This document shows, in pieces, positions 27,557 to 37,400 of a stretch of DNA of 48,268 bases; the stretch's first letter is position 1, and every line of letters begins with the position of its first letter. The notes beneath the pieces were generated by a model. It was not told the DNA's origin. It made no database searches and saw only the letters and a list, made by a program, of their open reading frames with translations. The translations under genes and the position numbers were made by a program. The stretch is from the NCBI GenBank assembly GCA_002306295.1, contig DBRI01000010.1, positions 1 through 48,268 on the forward strand, written 5' to 3'. The stretch comes from Patescibacteria group bacterium UBA1372. Lineage in GTDB: Bacteria > Patescibacteriota > Microgenomatia > UBA12405.

Positions 27557-28423
27557 ATGGATCTTTCTACGCAAAAGGCTCTCGACCTATTCGTCAAGTC
27601 CTTGGAAAAAGCTTCTAAATCAATAAATACAATTGTAGCCTATAGAGGCGATATAAACCAGTTGATTAAATTTCTCCAGGTACTAAAAAAAGACAGTGAT
27701 GTTACTGCTGTCACTACCGATGATATCAAAGCTTACAAAGACGACTTACAAAAAAATAAATATACCGCCAAATCCGTTAGCCGCAAACTAAATTCCATCA
27801 AAAATTTTTTTTCCTTTCTCAAGAAAGAAAAATTAATCACCGCTGACCCTTCAGCCGATGTCAAACATCCCAAATATCAAAATGATGTCCCCCGCATTCT
27901 TGAACCTATCGAATATCGTGCCCTAAGAGATGTCTGCCGAAATGATACCCGCACCACTGCTATCGTCGAGCTTATGCTTCAGGCTGGCCTTCGTATCAAA
28001 GAAATTGAAAGTCTTAAAATGGATCAAATTCAGGGTGACGATATTATCGTTGAGCCTTACGAAAGTCATTTAAGACGAAAGGTTCCTCTAAACAATTCCG
28101 CCAAAATTGCCCTAAATCGCTATATTAAAGATGATAGGGTCGATGCCAAGTCAAAAAGTATTTTTGTCACCAAAACCGGTCGGACACTTCTGGCTAGAAA
28201 CATTAGAAGCTTACTTAATCGCTATTTCAAAAAAGCTGGCATCAAAAACGTTAAAGTTAACGATCTAAGAAATACCTTTATTGCTCATCAATTAAAATCA
28301 GGTGTACCTCTGGATGTGGTTTCTGCCGTCGTAGGTCACAAACGCATTTCTACCACCGAAAAATATCTCAAACTCATCACCGAAACCGAAGACTCTAAAA
28401 GTATTAAACTAAAAGAACTCTAA
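27557..28423 (+). CDS. Tyrosine recombinase, XerC/XerD type
   Basis: 288 residues from ATG 27557 (an upstream frame extension is unlikely). The SAM-like N-terminal domain (AYRGDINQLIKFL) is followed by the catalytic domain: R146 (AGLRIKEIESL), Lys in LRRKVPL, R238 (NDLRNTF), H261 (VVGHKRISTTEKYL) and nucleophile Y270. In the box where the family has HxLR, the first His is Asn (N235). It may be the chromosome-dimer recombinase, since no other Xer is in the window, but its genome context (ftsB side by side) does not prove it. Confidence 0.9.
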   Translation: MDLSTQKALDLFVKSLEKASKSINTIVAYRGDINQLIKFLQVLKKDSDVTAVTTDDIKAYKDDLQKNKYTAKSVSRKLNSIKNFFSFLKKEKLITADPSADVKHPKYQNDVPRILEPIEYRALRDVCRNDTRTTAIVELMLQAGLRIKEIESLKMDQIQGDDIIVEPYESHLRRKVPLNNSAKIALNRYIKDDRVDAKSKSIFVTKTGRTLLARNIRSLLNRYFKKAGIKNVKVNDLRNTFIAHQLKSGVPLDVVSAVVGHKRISTTEKYLKLITETEDSKSIKLKEL

Positions 28424-28425
28424 TT

Positions 28426-28459
28426 TTCTTAAATCTTAAATCATAAATCTTACATCTCT
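28426..28459. repeat. Heptamer-type AT repeat after the Xer gene
   Basis: TTTCTTAAATCTTAAATC units then CATAAATCTTACATC, the same family as inside tsaE and after trpS. Confidence 0.7.
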
Positions 28460-28480
28460 CTTTTTCCCTCTTGTTTTCTA

Positions 28481-28849
28481 TTGATCCTGGGTTTATTCTT
28501 GTCTTTGTTATTAGTACACATTTATTACACCTTGAACAAAGACAGATCTCCACACCATTGCGATTTATCTCTTGACCTTATTTGTCAAAGAAGAAATATT
28601 TTTGGAAAACCATTACCAGAGGGTAGATTAGTCTGTTGCCCCGATTGTCCATTATTCCAAGATTTCGCCTGGTTTGTAAGTGTCCAAGAAATTCCTCGCT
28701 TTAGCATTAGTCCAGATGAAAAAACTGGTTATGCCGATACCAGAGCTTATCATTTTTCAATTAGAGATGGCACTCTTGCAGACATGGGTTTCAACGGTAA
28801 CAAAATCTGTAATATATTAGAAAAATTCAAACAAAGAAATAAGCCCTAA
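28481..28849 (+). CDS. Small anchored Cys-containing protein, unknown
   Basis: 122 residues. The only early start in frame is TTG at 28481; the N-terminus is a membrane helix (LGLFLSLLLVHIYYTL). Outside are CDLSLDLICQRR and LVCCPDCPLF, a C-C-x2-C cluster that suggests disulfides or a metal. The rest is without a named motif. A nonstandard start or a decayed 5' end is possible. Confidence 0.6.
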   Translation: MILGLFLSLLLVHIYYTLNKDRSPHHCDLSLDLICQRRNIFGKPLPEGRLVCCPDCPLFQDFAWFVSVQEIPRFSISPDEKTGYADTRAYHFSIRDGTLADMGFNGNKICNILEKFKQRNKP

Positions 28850-28854
28850 TTCGT

Positions 28855-28900
28855 AATTGCGAAACGAAGTGAAGTCCCGATAACGAAGTTCATCGGGAAA
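28855..28900. repeat. 46-bp dispersed repeat with hairpin, copy 1
   Basis: Identical over 46 bp to 42129-42174. It holds a stem CCCGATAAC/GTT-C-ATCGGG with a GAA loop. Here it separates two convergent genes. Confidence 0.95.
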
Positions 28901-28914
28901 GATTGAAAATTGAT

Positions 28915-31263
28915 TTACAGTCTTGCTCTCTTGGAAATATCCGCCTCTACCAGTGCCTTTGGCTGACCATATTTCAAAGAAGACAATCTTTTGATCATTT
29001 CCGCCAGTTTCTTATCTCCCTGTTTCTTTCTTTCTTCAGCTGACACTTGTAGCGAAAACGGTTTTTGCGGTACCCCATCTATCATTGTTTTCATATAAAT
29101 ATTGGCCATGGGTAAGTTCATCAAATCTTTTTCCGAAAACTGCGGCTCAAATTGTCTAACCAAATAATTAGCATCACTTATTCCTACCCTAAAGCTAGCA
29201 ATCGTTCCCACATTTCCAAATACAGCGTTTTTGACATCTTCTTCCATCTGGGAAATAAATTGGTTACCCACCGTCAAATTTAAGTGATACTTTCTGGCTT
29301 CACTCATTATTATGGCAAAATCTTGAGTGGCAAAGTTTTGAAATTCGTCTACATATAGGTAAAAATCACGTCTATTTTCTTCCGGTGTATCCTGTCTGCT
29401 CATGGCCGCAATCAAAATTTTAGGTATCAACACCAATCCCAAAAAGGCACTATTCTCTTCACCTATCGTTCCTTTAGCCAGATTTATTATTAGTATTTTC
29501 CCCTCATCCATTGCCTTTCTAAAATCAAATGAAGATTTTGATTGGCCGATAATATTTCTCATCATTTTATTAGTAATAAATCGACCAAATTTCGACACAA
29601 TATAATCCAGTACCTCCGATTTATGAAAGTCTGATGTTTGAGCAATCTGGTCAGTCCAATACCTTTTTACCATTGGATCCGTCACCTTTGGCAAAAGTGC
29701 CTGGACATAACTTTGATCAGTCAGACACCTGACCACTTCCACAAAGGTTGCCCCCGGTTCCGTCATTACCGTTAGCATTATATTTCTGATAGCATGTTCA
29801 AATCTTGGTCCCACAATTCCGGTTTTGTATGGATCGTATAATTTGTACATCAAATTAATTATTGAAGACGTCACAAAATCTTTCTGTTCTTCCGTATTTA
29901 CCTCCATCACATTAAAACCCATCGGTCTTTCAGTATTAGATGGATCAAAATAAATTACATCATCAGCTCTTTCCGGTGGTATTCTTTCCAATATGCTTTC
30001 ATACGTATCATGCGGGTCTATAAAGCACACCCCCTTACCTTCCTTAATGTCTTTTAAAGCCATATCAGCCATCAGCCAAGATTTTCCTACACCTGTTTGT
30101 CCAACTATATAAAAATGCCTCTGCCTGTCGGTATCTTTGATTTTATAAGCTCTTTTCTCTCCTCTATAAAAATTATCACCAATATACATGCCTTCACTTG
30201 GAATATTGACCGGTGCCGGTGCCCTTTTAGCCTTTATCCAATTTATATTTGGACTATCAACTGTTTTATTGGGTAAATGAAACAAAGTTGCAATTTCATC
30301 AGCTGACATTATACTCACATTTTTATCCCAGTAAATTATCGGATACTTATAGATAAAATCAGTCAAAAACATTCCCTTAAATCTAATTTTTCGGCTTCCT
30401 ATACTGTTCCATGGCGATTCAAATTGAGAAAATGTTCCCTTGATATTACTTAAGTTTCCCTTAGCACTACCTTTATCTGGTGCCACCGACACTATTCTGA
30501 TAGCTGTTTCAAATCCATGTTTACTACATTTGTTTTCAATTGCTTCCAGTTGCCTGGCATCCACTTTATAAGATGCTTTTTCCGGATTAGCTTCACTTTT
30601 CTTAGTATCCGAAATAAATTTTTTACCCTGTTTTGACCATTCTTCATTAGTTGGCGATACCACTATTTGTATAGCTATAGCTTCACCCTCACTCAGTTTA
30701 CTCATGGCCGATGTCACCGCCGATAGTGTATCTACTGGTATGTCTCTATATGTTTTTATTGGATAATAGGCATCTTTCTTAGCTCCGAGTAGGGCGTATT
30801 CCACTTTTCCTTCATTTGTACTATATATGTTTATATCTTCCACTTCTTCCACTTCCACTCCCGGGTAAACCGCATAAATTTGTTTTTCTATCATTTGTCT
30901 GTAATCAGACGGCACACACACATAAAACCTTATATCATCCTTATTTCCAATTATTTCCAGAGATGCATTTGGCTGGGCCACCAAAAACTGCAAAAACTTC
31001 GGTTTTTTCTTTTCATACATATTGGCAAAAGACGATATCACTTGCTCCATTGCCTCCACCTTTACTTCGTTATCTTCCGGCATTGATAAAAGTAAATTGA
31101 CCATCTTAAGTGATTTTTTCTCTCTATCTCTCCACCTTATCCACAGTACCAATCCAAATCCCAACACTGCTATCAATACTAATATAGCTACTAATAGCCC
31201 TCCATACAAAAACAATCTTTGTATATAGTAGTCCAACGGCCTGGTTAATAAATCTTCATTCAT
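28915..31263 (-). CDS. Membrane-anchored VirB4/TraG-like ATPase
   Basis: 782 residues. One N-terminal membrane helix (LLVAILVLIAVLGFGLVLWI) precedes a VirB4-like N-domain and a HerA/TraG-type motor: Walker A GQTGVGKS at about 388-395, CFIDPHDTY, and Walker B YLYVDEFQNF with D639-E640. This family pumps DNA or protein in type IV secretion; in Patescibacteria a copy is common without a full conjugation set. It overlaps the upstream gene by 8 bp (ATGAATGA), so the two are translated together. No relaxase or VirB partners are seen nearby. Confidence 0.88.
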   Translation of the reverse strand: MNEDLLTRPLDYYIQRLFLYGGLLVAILVLIAVLGFGLVLWIRWRDREKKSLKMVNLLLSMPEDNEVKVEAMEQVISSFANMYEKKKPKFLQFLVAQPNASLEIIGNKDDIRFYVCVPSDYRQMIEKQIYAVYPGVEVEEVEDINIYSTNEGKVEYALLGAKKDAYYPIKTYRDIPVDTLSAVTSAMSKLSEGEAIAIQIVVSPTNEEWSKQGKKFISDTKKSEANPEKASYKVDARQLEAIENKCSKHGFETAIRIVSVAPDKGSAKGNLSNIKGTFSQFESPWNSIGSRKIRFKGMFLTDFIYKYPIIYWDKNVSIMSADEIATLFHLPNKTVDSPNINWIKAKRAPAPVNIPSEGMYIGDNFYRGEKRAYKIKDTDRQRHFYIVGQTGVGKSWLMADMALKDIKEGKGVCFIDPHDTYESILERIPPERADDVIYFDPSNTERPMGFNVMEVNTEEQKDFVTSSIINLMYKLYDPYKTGIVGPRFEHAIRNIMLTVMTEPGATFVEVVRCLTDQSYVQALLPKVTDPMVKRYWTDQIAQTSDFHKSEVLDYIVSKFGRFITNKMMRNIIGQSKSSFDFRKAMDEGKILIINLAKGTIGEENSAFLGLVLIPKILIAAMSRQDTPEENRRDFYLYVDEFQNFATQDFAIIMSEARKYHLNLTVGNQFISQMEEDVKNAVFGNVGTIASFRVGISDANYLVRQFEPQFSEKDLMNLPMANIYMKTMIDGVPQKPFSLQVSAEERKKQGDKKLAEMIKRLSSLKYGQPKALVEADISKRARL

Positions 31264-31624
31264 TTTCTTGCTTAAATTTTACCTTACCTTGTTTCTTTTT
31301 TACAATTCTTAATATAAATACCGATAGCCATTTAGCTGCCTCATCAAGCGACTGTTTAAATCCGTCTACAAAATTTCTTTTTGTAATTGGTACCTGATAA
31401 ATATCATCAGTTTTTTGAGACACTGCTTGCAAATTCGTGGCAGTACTTCCCATTTGTTGATCTTGTATTTGGGCAGGGTCTTTTTCAATTTTAGATAGCC
31501 AGCTTTCTACTTCGTGATCCGTCTTGTCTCTTGGCACCAATCTATCAATTATTTTTGTCGTTTCTCGCCTCCCGCCTTTTTCTACGGTTTGGTTATTTAA
31601 TAACTCTTCCTTCCTTTCTGCCAT
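31256..31624 (-). CDS. Conserved-looking partner of the VirB4/TraG-like ATPase
   Basis: About 122 residues from ATG 31624 (MAERKEELLNNQ); an in-frame ATG at 31651 adds nine residues. Charged and without membrane helices: KIIDRLVPRDKTDHEVESWLSKIE, a linker, and a basic tail FILRIVKKKQGKVKFKQ. The 8-bp overlap with the ATPase gene points to a shared job, perhaps an adaptor. Function unknown. Confidence 0.72.
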   Translation of the reverse strand: MAERKEELLNNQTVEKGGRRETTKIIDRLVPRDKTDHEVESWLSKIEKDPAQIQDQQMGSTATNLQAVSQKTDDIYQVPITKRNFVDGFKQSLDEAAKWLSVFILRIVKKKQGKVKFKQENE

Positions 31625-31706
31625 ACTATGAGTATAACTTAAAAAAACCAATTCTGGTTAGATTTTAAATTCTAACCATTAGAATAGTTTATAATTTGTA
31701 AAATCC

Positions 31707-32846
31707 ATGCCATTTCCAAAAGACAAACCAGCCAGACTCACCGATATTGATAATCGCAAAAGGTCCCTATCCTTCAAAGCCATTCTCTTTATTATCATAT
31801 TGATTGCTCTCTTCAGCTGGTTTTTTACCGGTGGTACTTTCAAGCTGTATGCCAGTATCTTCTTTTTTCTCTATAACCTTACCGGTCAGATTTGGATCTC
31901 CGTTATTTTAATTGGTGTTGTCCAAAATATTGCCTTTTTACCTTTAAGGTTTATCGGACTGATGATGGAAGACCGGGTCAAGCAATTCAAAGACACCGTC
32001 GAATCTGCCAAAGAAGACCAGCAATATTTTGTTTTTAATAAAAAAGTCAAAGAAGGGGATACCTCTGCTCTTTTTTTTATACTCGAATTTATTGTCAATG
32101 CCATGGCTTTCTTTTCTGCCGGCCGGATTTTTTTAATTGATTTTTACACCCAAAAGCTCGACCCCAAGTTTTTATACGATTTTGTTGCTTATCCCAAATA
32201 TCCCCTCAAAGGTACCTTATTTACCCCGCCATTTATTAGAGTTGATGAAACTTTTGCCCTGCCATGGTCTACAATTTTCCAGTTTTGGGCGGTTACTTTA
32301 GCTCTGGCCATTATTCCCCGGCTTCTCTGGCGTTTAGTTAAATTTATTCTCAAAAACAATAAAAAAGTTTTAAATGCTCGTATCGGTTACAACCAGGCTG
32401 TCAACTACATAAGTGGCTTTTCCGGTACTCTTTTTGTCATTTCCTTATTTCTTCTCCGAAACATTCCAAAAAAAATTACCCCCATAATACTAAGTTTTGA
32501 TCTCACTCGTCAAAACACTTCCCTCAATTTATTTACTGCCGTTGTTACTTTTTTAACTACTATTCATGCTGGCATCAAAAGAAATAATTTAGCTGTTGCC
32601 GAAGCTAAAAAAGCTGACATTGAGGACAGTGTTATCAAAAAAGTCTCCCGTCAAAATCTTCGTAATAGTTTCAAAAATGCCCTAATTTTAGGTGTCGGTG
32701 CCTTTCTGATTACCAACCAAATTCCCTCCGCTTTCGAATTGTCTGTTGCTACTTTCGAAGCTCTCTATATAATATCTCCCTATAGTTTCGATTTAATACT
32801 TAAATCAGCCAAACCAAAACTAAAAATAGATGAACCAACCAGTTGA
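31707..32846 (+). CDS. Polytopic membrane protein, unknown
   Basis: 379 residues with about six or seven hydrophobic segments (for example ILFIIILIALFSWFF, WAVTLALAIIPRLL, LFVISLFLL). The loops are basic. No enzyme motif stands out. The 3' end overlaps the polyprenyl synthase start by 17 bp, so both are likely one operon and the protein may act in lipid or envelope metabolism, which is inference. Confidence 0.78.
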   Translation: MPFPKDKPARLTDIDNRKRSLSFKAILFIIILIALFSWFFTGGTFKLYASIFFFLYNLTGQIWISVILIGVVQNIAFLPLRFIGLMMEDRVKQFKDTVESAKEDQQYFVFNKKVKEGDTSALFFILEFIVNAMAFFSAGRIFLIDFYTQKLDPKFLYDFVAYPKYPLKGTLFTPPFIRVDETFALPWSTIFQFWAVTLALAIIPRLLWRLVKFILKNNKKVLNARIGYNQAVNYISGFSGTLFVISLFLLRNIPKKITPIILSFDLTRQNTSLNLFTAVVTFLTTIHAGIKRNNLAVAEAKKADIEDSVIKKVSRQNLRNSFKNALILGVGAFLITNQIPSAFELSVATFEALYIISPYSFDLILKSAKPKLKIDEPTS

Positions 32847-33903
32847 TTTTCTCAAAGTCTTAGACACTTATAAACCTCTTGTCTGGAATCAGATCAAACC
32901 GTATCTAAGTGATTTGGTTAATTACCCGGATTTTTGTAAACCGGGCTTAAAATACCAACCTTTAGTTAATTTTAATCAAAAAATTATTTCAGACTACCCT
33001 GTTCGTCAGGGTAAATACGTTCGACCTACCCTAGTATTATTGACCGCCTCCGCCATGGGCTATCCTATCAAAAAAGCCCTCCTGACTGCCGCCGCTATGC
33101 AAGTTTCTGAAGATTGGATATTAATTCACGACGATCTTGAAGATGATTCTTTACAAAGGCGTGGCCAACCTGCACTGCACCATCAAATAGGTAAGGAATT
33201 AGCCGTCAATGCCGGTGATGGCCTTCACATCCTTATGTGGAAAATTTTATCAGATAATCAAAAAATTATAGGTCCGTCCCTGTCTTATCAAATTCAGCAA
33301 GAGTTTTACAATATGCTTTCTCGTACCGTTTTAGGCCAGACTGCTGAAATCAAATGGACTCAAGAAAACAATCTCGATCTAACCGAAAAAGATGTTCTTT
33401 TTATTTTAGAAAGCAAAACCGCTTACTACACTATTGCCGGCCCCATCAGGTTAGGTGCCATTTTGGCTGGTGCCACCCCCACTCAACTTGATAAAATTTT
33501 TCAATTTGGTAAGTACTTAGGCTTTTGTTTCCAAATTCAAGATGATTTGCTAGATTTAACCTCAGATTTTGCCGGTCACAAGAAGCAAACTGGTAACGAT
33601 ATCTATGAAGGTAAGCGGACAATCATGTTAGTTCATCTTTTAAAACACGCTAATTCAGAGGACAAGAAAAAAGTTATTAGTTTTTTGTCCAAAACACGTT
33701 CTCAAAAAACAGCAGGGGAAGTTTCTTTTGTTATTTCCAAAATGGGAGAATATGGTAGCCTTGATTACTCCCGAAAACTAATTAAAAAATATGCCAATCT
33801 AGCCCTAGATTATTTTCAAACTGAATTAAATTTTTTATCAAAAAACCCCGCCCATCAACAGCTTTTATCCTTCATTGACTTTCTCCAAAACCGACAGTAT
33901 TAA
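32830..33903 (+). CDS. Polyprenyl (short-chain) diphosphate synthase
   Basis: 357 residues, trans-prenyltransferase family, which joins isopentenyl diphosphate units to an allylic starter. First Asp-rich motif HDDLEDDSLQRRG with D101, D102, D105; second QIQDDLLDL with D238, D239, D242; also GKYVRPTLVLL. Trp96 lies five residues before the first motif; a bulky aromatic there goes with C15-C20 products in this family. Likely role: farnesyl or geranylgeranyl diphosphate for lipid carriers. The product length is inferred. Confidence 0.93.
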   Translation: MNQPVDFLKVLDTYKPLVWNQIKPYLSDLVNYPDFCKPGLKYQPLVNFNQKIISDYPVRQGKYVRPTLVLLTASAMGYPIKKALLTAAAMQVSEDWILIHDDLEDDSLQRRGQPALHHQIGKELAVNAGDGLHILMWKILSDNQKIIGPSLSYQIQQEFYNMLSRTVLGQTAEIKWTQENNLDLTEKDVLFILESKTAYYTIAGPIRLGAILAGATPTQLDKIFQFGKYLGFCFQIQDDLLDLTSDFAGHKKQTGNDIYEGKRTIMLVHLLKHANSEDKKKVISFLSKTRSQKTAGEVSFVISKMGEYGSLDYSRKLIKKYANLALDYFQTELNFLSKNPAHQQLLSFIDFLQNRQY

Positions 33904-33910
33904 TTTCTTA

Positions 33911-33945
33911 ATCTCCACATCACCCTTTCCTGATACCCCGCCCTG
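33911..33945 (+). repeat. 35-bp direct repeat, copy of the XRE gene's 3' end
   Basis: ATCTCCACATCACCCTTTCC followed by TGATACCCCGCCCTG. It matches 34316-34350 with 4 differences and carries the XRE gene's last codons (LHITLS), though no gene body is here. Confidence 0.88.
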
Positions 33946-33971
33946 TCAAGGGAGGGGTCAGGGGAGGGTTT
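33936..33971. repeat. Palindromic repeat (family A) before the XRE gene
   Basis: CCCCGCCCTGTCAAGGGAGG plus GGTCAGGGGAGGGTTT. It lies between the polyprenyl synthase and XRE genes. Confidence 0.88.
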
Positions 33972-34016
33972 CTCCTTAATTTATCAAATCCTTCATTTCA
34001 CTCCTTAAAACGACAT

Positions 34017-34040
34017 TAATATAACGTATATGTTATATTA
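34017..34040. promoter_or_regulatory. Operator-like inverted repeat of the XRE gene
   Basis: Perfect arms TAATATAAC and GTTATATTA with a 6-bp spacer GTATAT, ending 4 bp before the ATG. Its place and AT-rich character suit autorepression by the XRE protein; it also overlaps a possible -10 box. Confidence 0.75.
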
Positions 34041-34044
34041 AACC

Positions 34045-34338
34045 ATGAAAACAGATATCACTAAGTTTGAAAGTTTCACCAATTTCAAAAAGGAACTTCT
34101 CAAAAATCCCAAAATTAAAGTCGAATACAATCATCTCGGTCCTGAGTTCGATATTATTGAAGCTATCATCCGTCAACGAATCAAAAAAGGTTTGACCCAA
34201 AAACAGCTTGCTAAAAAAATTGGTACTAAGCAATCAGCCCTTTCTCGTCTTGAATCCGGTAATTACAATCCTTCACTTTCTTTCCTTAAAAAAGTAGCCA
34301 CCGCCCTAGATTCTGATCTCCACATCACCCTTTCCTAA
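34045..34338 (+). CDS. XRE-family HTH regulator, HigA-like orphan antitoxin
   Basis: 97 residues. A helical N-terminus (FTNFKKELLKNPKIKVEYNHLGPEFDIIEAIIRQR) leads into a Cro/C1-type HTH: KKGLTQKQLAKKIGTKQSALSRLESGNYNPSLSFLKKVATAL, ending DSDLHITLS. This is the build of antitoxins paired with RelE/HigB toxins, whose gene is normally just upstream. Here the upstream 140 bp hold only repeats and no toxin ORF. A perfect operator-like palindrome lies before the start. Confidence 0.9.
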   Translation: MKTDITKFESFTNFKKELLKNPKIKVEYNHLGPEFDIIEAIIRQRIKKGLTQKQLAKKIGTKQSALSRLESGNYNPSLSFLKKVATALDSDLHITLS

Positions 34339-34350
34339 TACCTCACCCTG
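34316..34350 (+). repeat. 35-bp direct repeat, native copy in the XRE 3' end
   Basis: Spans the last codons and stop of the XRE gene plus the first bases of a family A palindrome; matches 33911-33945. Confidence 0.88.
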
Positions 34351-34407
34351 CTTGTCCTTTCGATGCAAAGCGTAAGAGGATCAAGGGAGGGGTTAGGGGA
34401 GGGTTTT
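34341..34407. repeat. Palindromic repeat (family A) split by a 30-bp nested hairpin
   Basis: The left arm CCTCACCCTG is separated from TCAAGGGAGGGGTTAGGGGA by about 30 extra bases (34351-34380). These can pair with their own ends (CTTGTCCT with AGGATCAAG), so one palindrome has entered the loop of another. Confidence 0.75.
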
Positions 34408-34431
34408 ATGGATCAAGTAGAAGAAATCAAA
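34381..34431 (+). repeat. 51-bp direct repeat, left copy
   Basis: Matches 38002-38052 with 3 differences. It contains the right half of a family A palindrome plus the first eight codons of dnaG. Confidence 0.93.
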
Positions 34432-34452
34432 AAAAATTTTTATAAAAAATAA
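34408..34452 (+). pseudogene. Orphan copy of the dnaG 5' end
   Basis: ATG then MDQVEEIK, the same first eight residues as DnaG, continuing KNFYKK and a stop. It has the same GGGGAGGGTTTT leader. It may be a 14-residue leader peptide now, but is most simply a leftover of a duplication that placed the surface-protein gene between two dnaG starts. Confidence 0.75.
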
Positions 34453-34472
34453 TTCTTTGTTATATTTAGAAA

Positions 34473-37400
34473 ATGCAATTTTTGTTATTTTTCTTTTCAT
34501 TACATCTTGGCATAGCGCGTTATCATCCCACCTTGGCCGCCCCTGTCAAAGACAACACCAATGGTACTTGGGAAGATCTTTATACAGACTCTGCTGGTAT
34601 ATCATCTTCTTCTAACGCCGGCTTCAGTGTCGATCACGTTCAACTTAAAAATGCCGAGGGTACCTTCACCGCTCCCTATGTTGCTAATGGTTATATCATC
34701 ACTACTACTATCATGCCCCAGTTAGTCGGCAGCTGGGGTCAGGTCAGTTATACCGGCGATATTCCTGAAGGTACTTCAGTTTTAGTCCAGCTCCTTGATT
34801 CTACCAACGTTGTGTATTCATCAACCCTTTTGTCGGCAAACGATATTGGCTCTACTGCCAATCCTTTAGTTTTTTCCTCAATACCAGTCGATCAGGCTGC
34901 CGCCCACTCAAACAACAGTCAAAACAAATTCGGCAGAGTTAGAGTAAAAATTACTCTCCAGTCCACAGATACTGACCTAACCCCTACCATCGATTCCCTT
35001 TTAGTAACCTGGACTCCGGCTGTCGGTCCATTCTCTACTCAAGGCCAGTCCAGCAACAAGTGGACAACTTTTGGAGGCACAAAGCACTTCACCAACAATC
35101 TTCCTTATTATAATCAATCAATTTACCCGGCTTTAAGATGGACTTATTCAATTGATGATAATTTCGGGGGTAGCATAGTAACCGGAGTAAACGACGACAT
35201 CATTATTAAAACAAGGTCAGAAACAAACACTCCTGGCTACCTTGTTTCTTTAGACAAAAATACAGGTAGTGTTAACTGGAGCCGTCCCCAAACCGGCCCC
35301 ATGACATATGTCTCTTTCAAAACTTCAATTTCCCAAGACGGTACCATTTATTGGAACGGACACGGGAACGATGTTCTTGTTGCTCACGATGCCTTTACCG
35401 GTCGGGTTAAGTGGTCTCATGCTTTTGTTGATGGCCACACACAGGAAACCACCAATATAGGTGAAGACGGCACCATTTACACCATTAGACAACCTTCAAG
35501 TAGCACCGCCTTCACTATTTACGCTTTTAATCCGGATGGTTCTGTTAAATGGACATCAGAAACATTCGACCCTCCCGGCTCAGTTAGTATATATGCCTAT
35601 GGACCGGTTCTCGATTATCAAGACGATCTTTATGTCAATTGTGAAATCAGAGGCACTAATACTGGTTATTTAGTTAAAATTAACCACACCGATGGTACTA
35701 CTACCTGGAAATACAACACAGGTGACGTTGCCTCTTTTCCTATTGTAGGTCCCGATAACACAGTTTATACAGCTAACAGCAGTTACAACCAAGAGGTCCC
35801 TAAAAATATCTTTGCCATAAATCCCGATGGCACTCTTAAATGGAAATATGAATTGGGTACCAATAAATATGCTTATAGCAAACTATCTCTCCGTTTCGAT
35901 AACACTCTTTTGGCACTAAGAGCCGATTACCAGTTTCCTGCTACTGATACCAGCAGTTATATAGATATTATTAATTCAGACACTGGCCAACTGATCCGCA
36001 CTCACCAGATAAACAATTTTTTCAATGCCTTCACCGATTACTATCTAAACTTTTTTACCGACAGCCAAAACGGCTATTATCTATCTCAGTTTACCGACAT
36101 AGACAATAATGGTACTAAAGATTACGCCTCTTTTCATTATTACGACTCCGATTCACTACAAAAATGGACACTGAATTTTGACACTGGTCAGCAAATAGAA
36201 AAAGCTATTTTAGACCAGGGAGGAGATGTATACCTTTCCCGTTATACTTCTACCCCCAAGACATACACAGTTATGAAACTTTCTCCATGGATTCTAATCA
36301 GTAACACTGATTCAGTCATTGTAGCTCCCGGTCAAACTATTTCACTTAGTGCAACCACATCCATGCTTCAGACCAATCTCGAAAGTAGCCAGGCCAATCA
36401 AGTCCAAGTCTATTTTGAAAATAGTAATACCGCCACCCTGTCCTATTCTTCCACAAATGACGATGGCAATACTATTTGGACCGGCACATACACCATCCCC
36501 ACAGATTTTTCTGATGGTGCTCACACTTACACTATTGAAGCAAATGCCGCCAACATTATTACCGACACCACTCTTCATTTCTCCAGTCCTGCTTCAGGTT
36601 CTGAAAACACTGGTATTACTACCACCGGACAATTTACAGTTGATACCCTCGGCCCCAACAATTTTTTAATTTCGCCTTCAGGTTATACAAATGACAATTC
36701 GCCTACTTTTAGCTTTAAAAAATCAACCGACCAATACAGTAATATTTCTCATTATCAGATCAACGTAGACACTGGCCATGACACCGGCTATCAGTTATCA
36801 AATATCCCTGCATCAGTTGATAACAACAATCCAGTCTGGAAGGATGATTCCAATTATTATGTCCAATTCGACCAATCAAACCAAGATAATACCAACCACA
36901 CAATTAGCATCGATTTCAAACAATTGTCCAATTCACCCTTAGCCGAAGGTTTACATTCATGGGAGCTTACCTCTATGGATAGTTTAGGTAATCAATCCTC
37001 CTCATCCCAAGAGTTTATGGTCGATACTACTGCCCCAAAACTATCCAACCTCTTTCTTGCCAACATATCACCAGTCCAAAATGGCCAAACATACAAAATT
37101 AACAATAATAATCCTGAATTTTCTGGTAAAGCTTATGACGAATATCAGGGTAGCCAGATAGACAACGACACCTTTCAGGTAGTTTCATCTGGTCCTCGGC
37201 AACTTTCTTTTAACATATTCAAACTGAAACCAGATAAAAGTTTTTCAACCAACCTGTCTGACTACGAAGTATATCTAAATCAGACACAAAATTTTGACAG
37301 CATCAAAGACACAAAAAACGTTGACAAATCCGCTGAATTTTATATCACCCTAACTAAAACCCTTCAGCCGGGTACCTATCGTGTAGCCATTTCTATTACT

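Noticed and set aside
34033..34233. Minus-strand frame opposite the XRE gene
   Set aside because: Shadow of a well-supported HTH gene and its operator.
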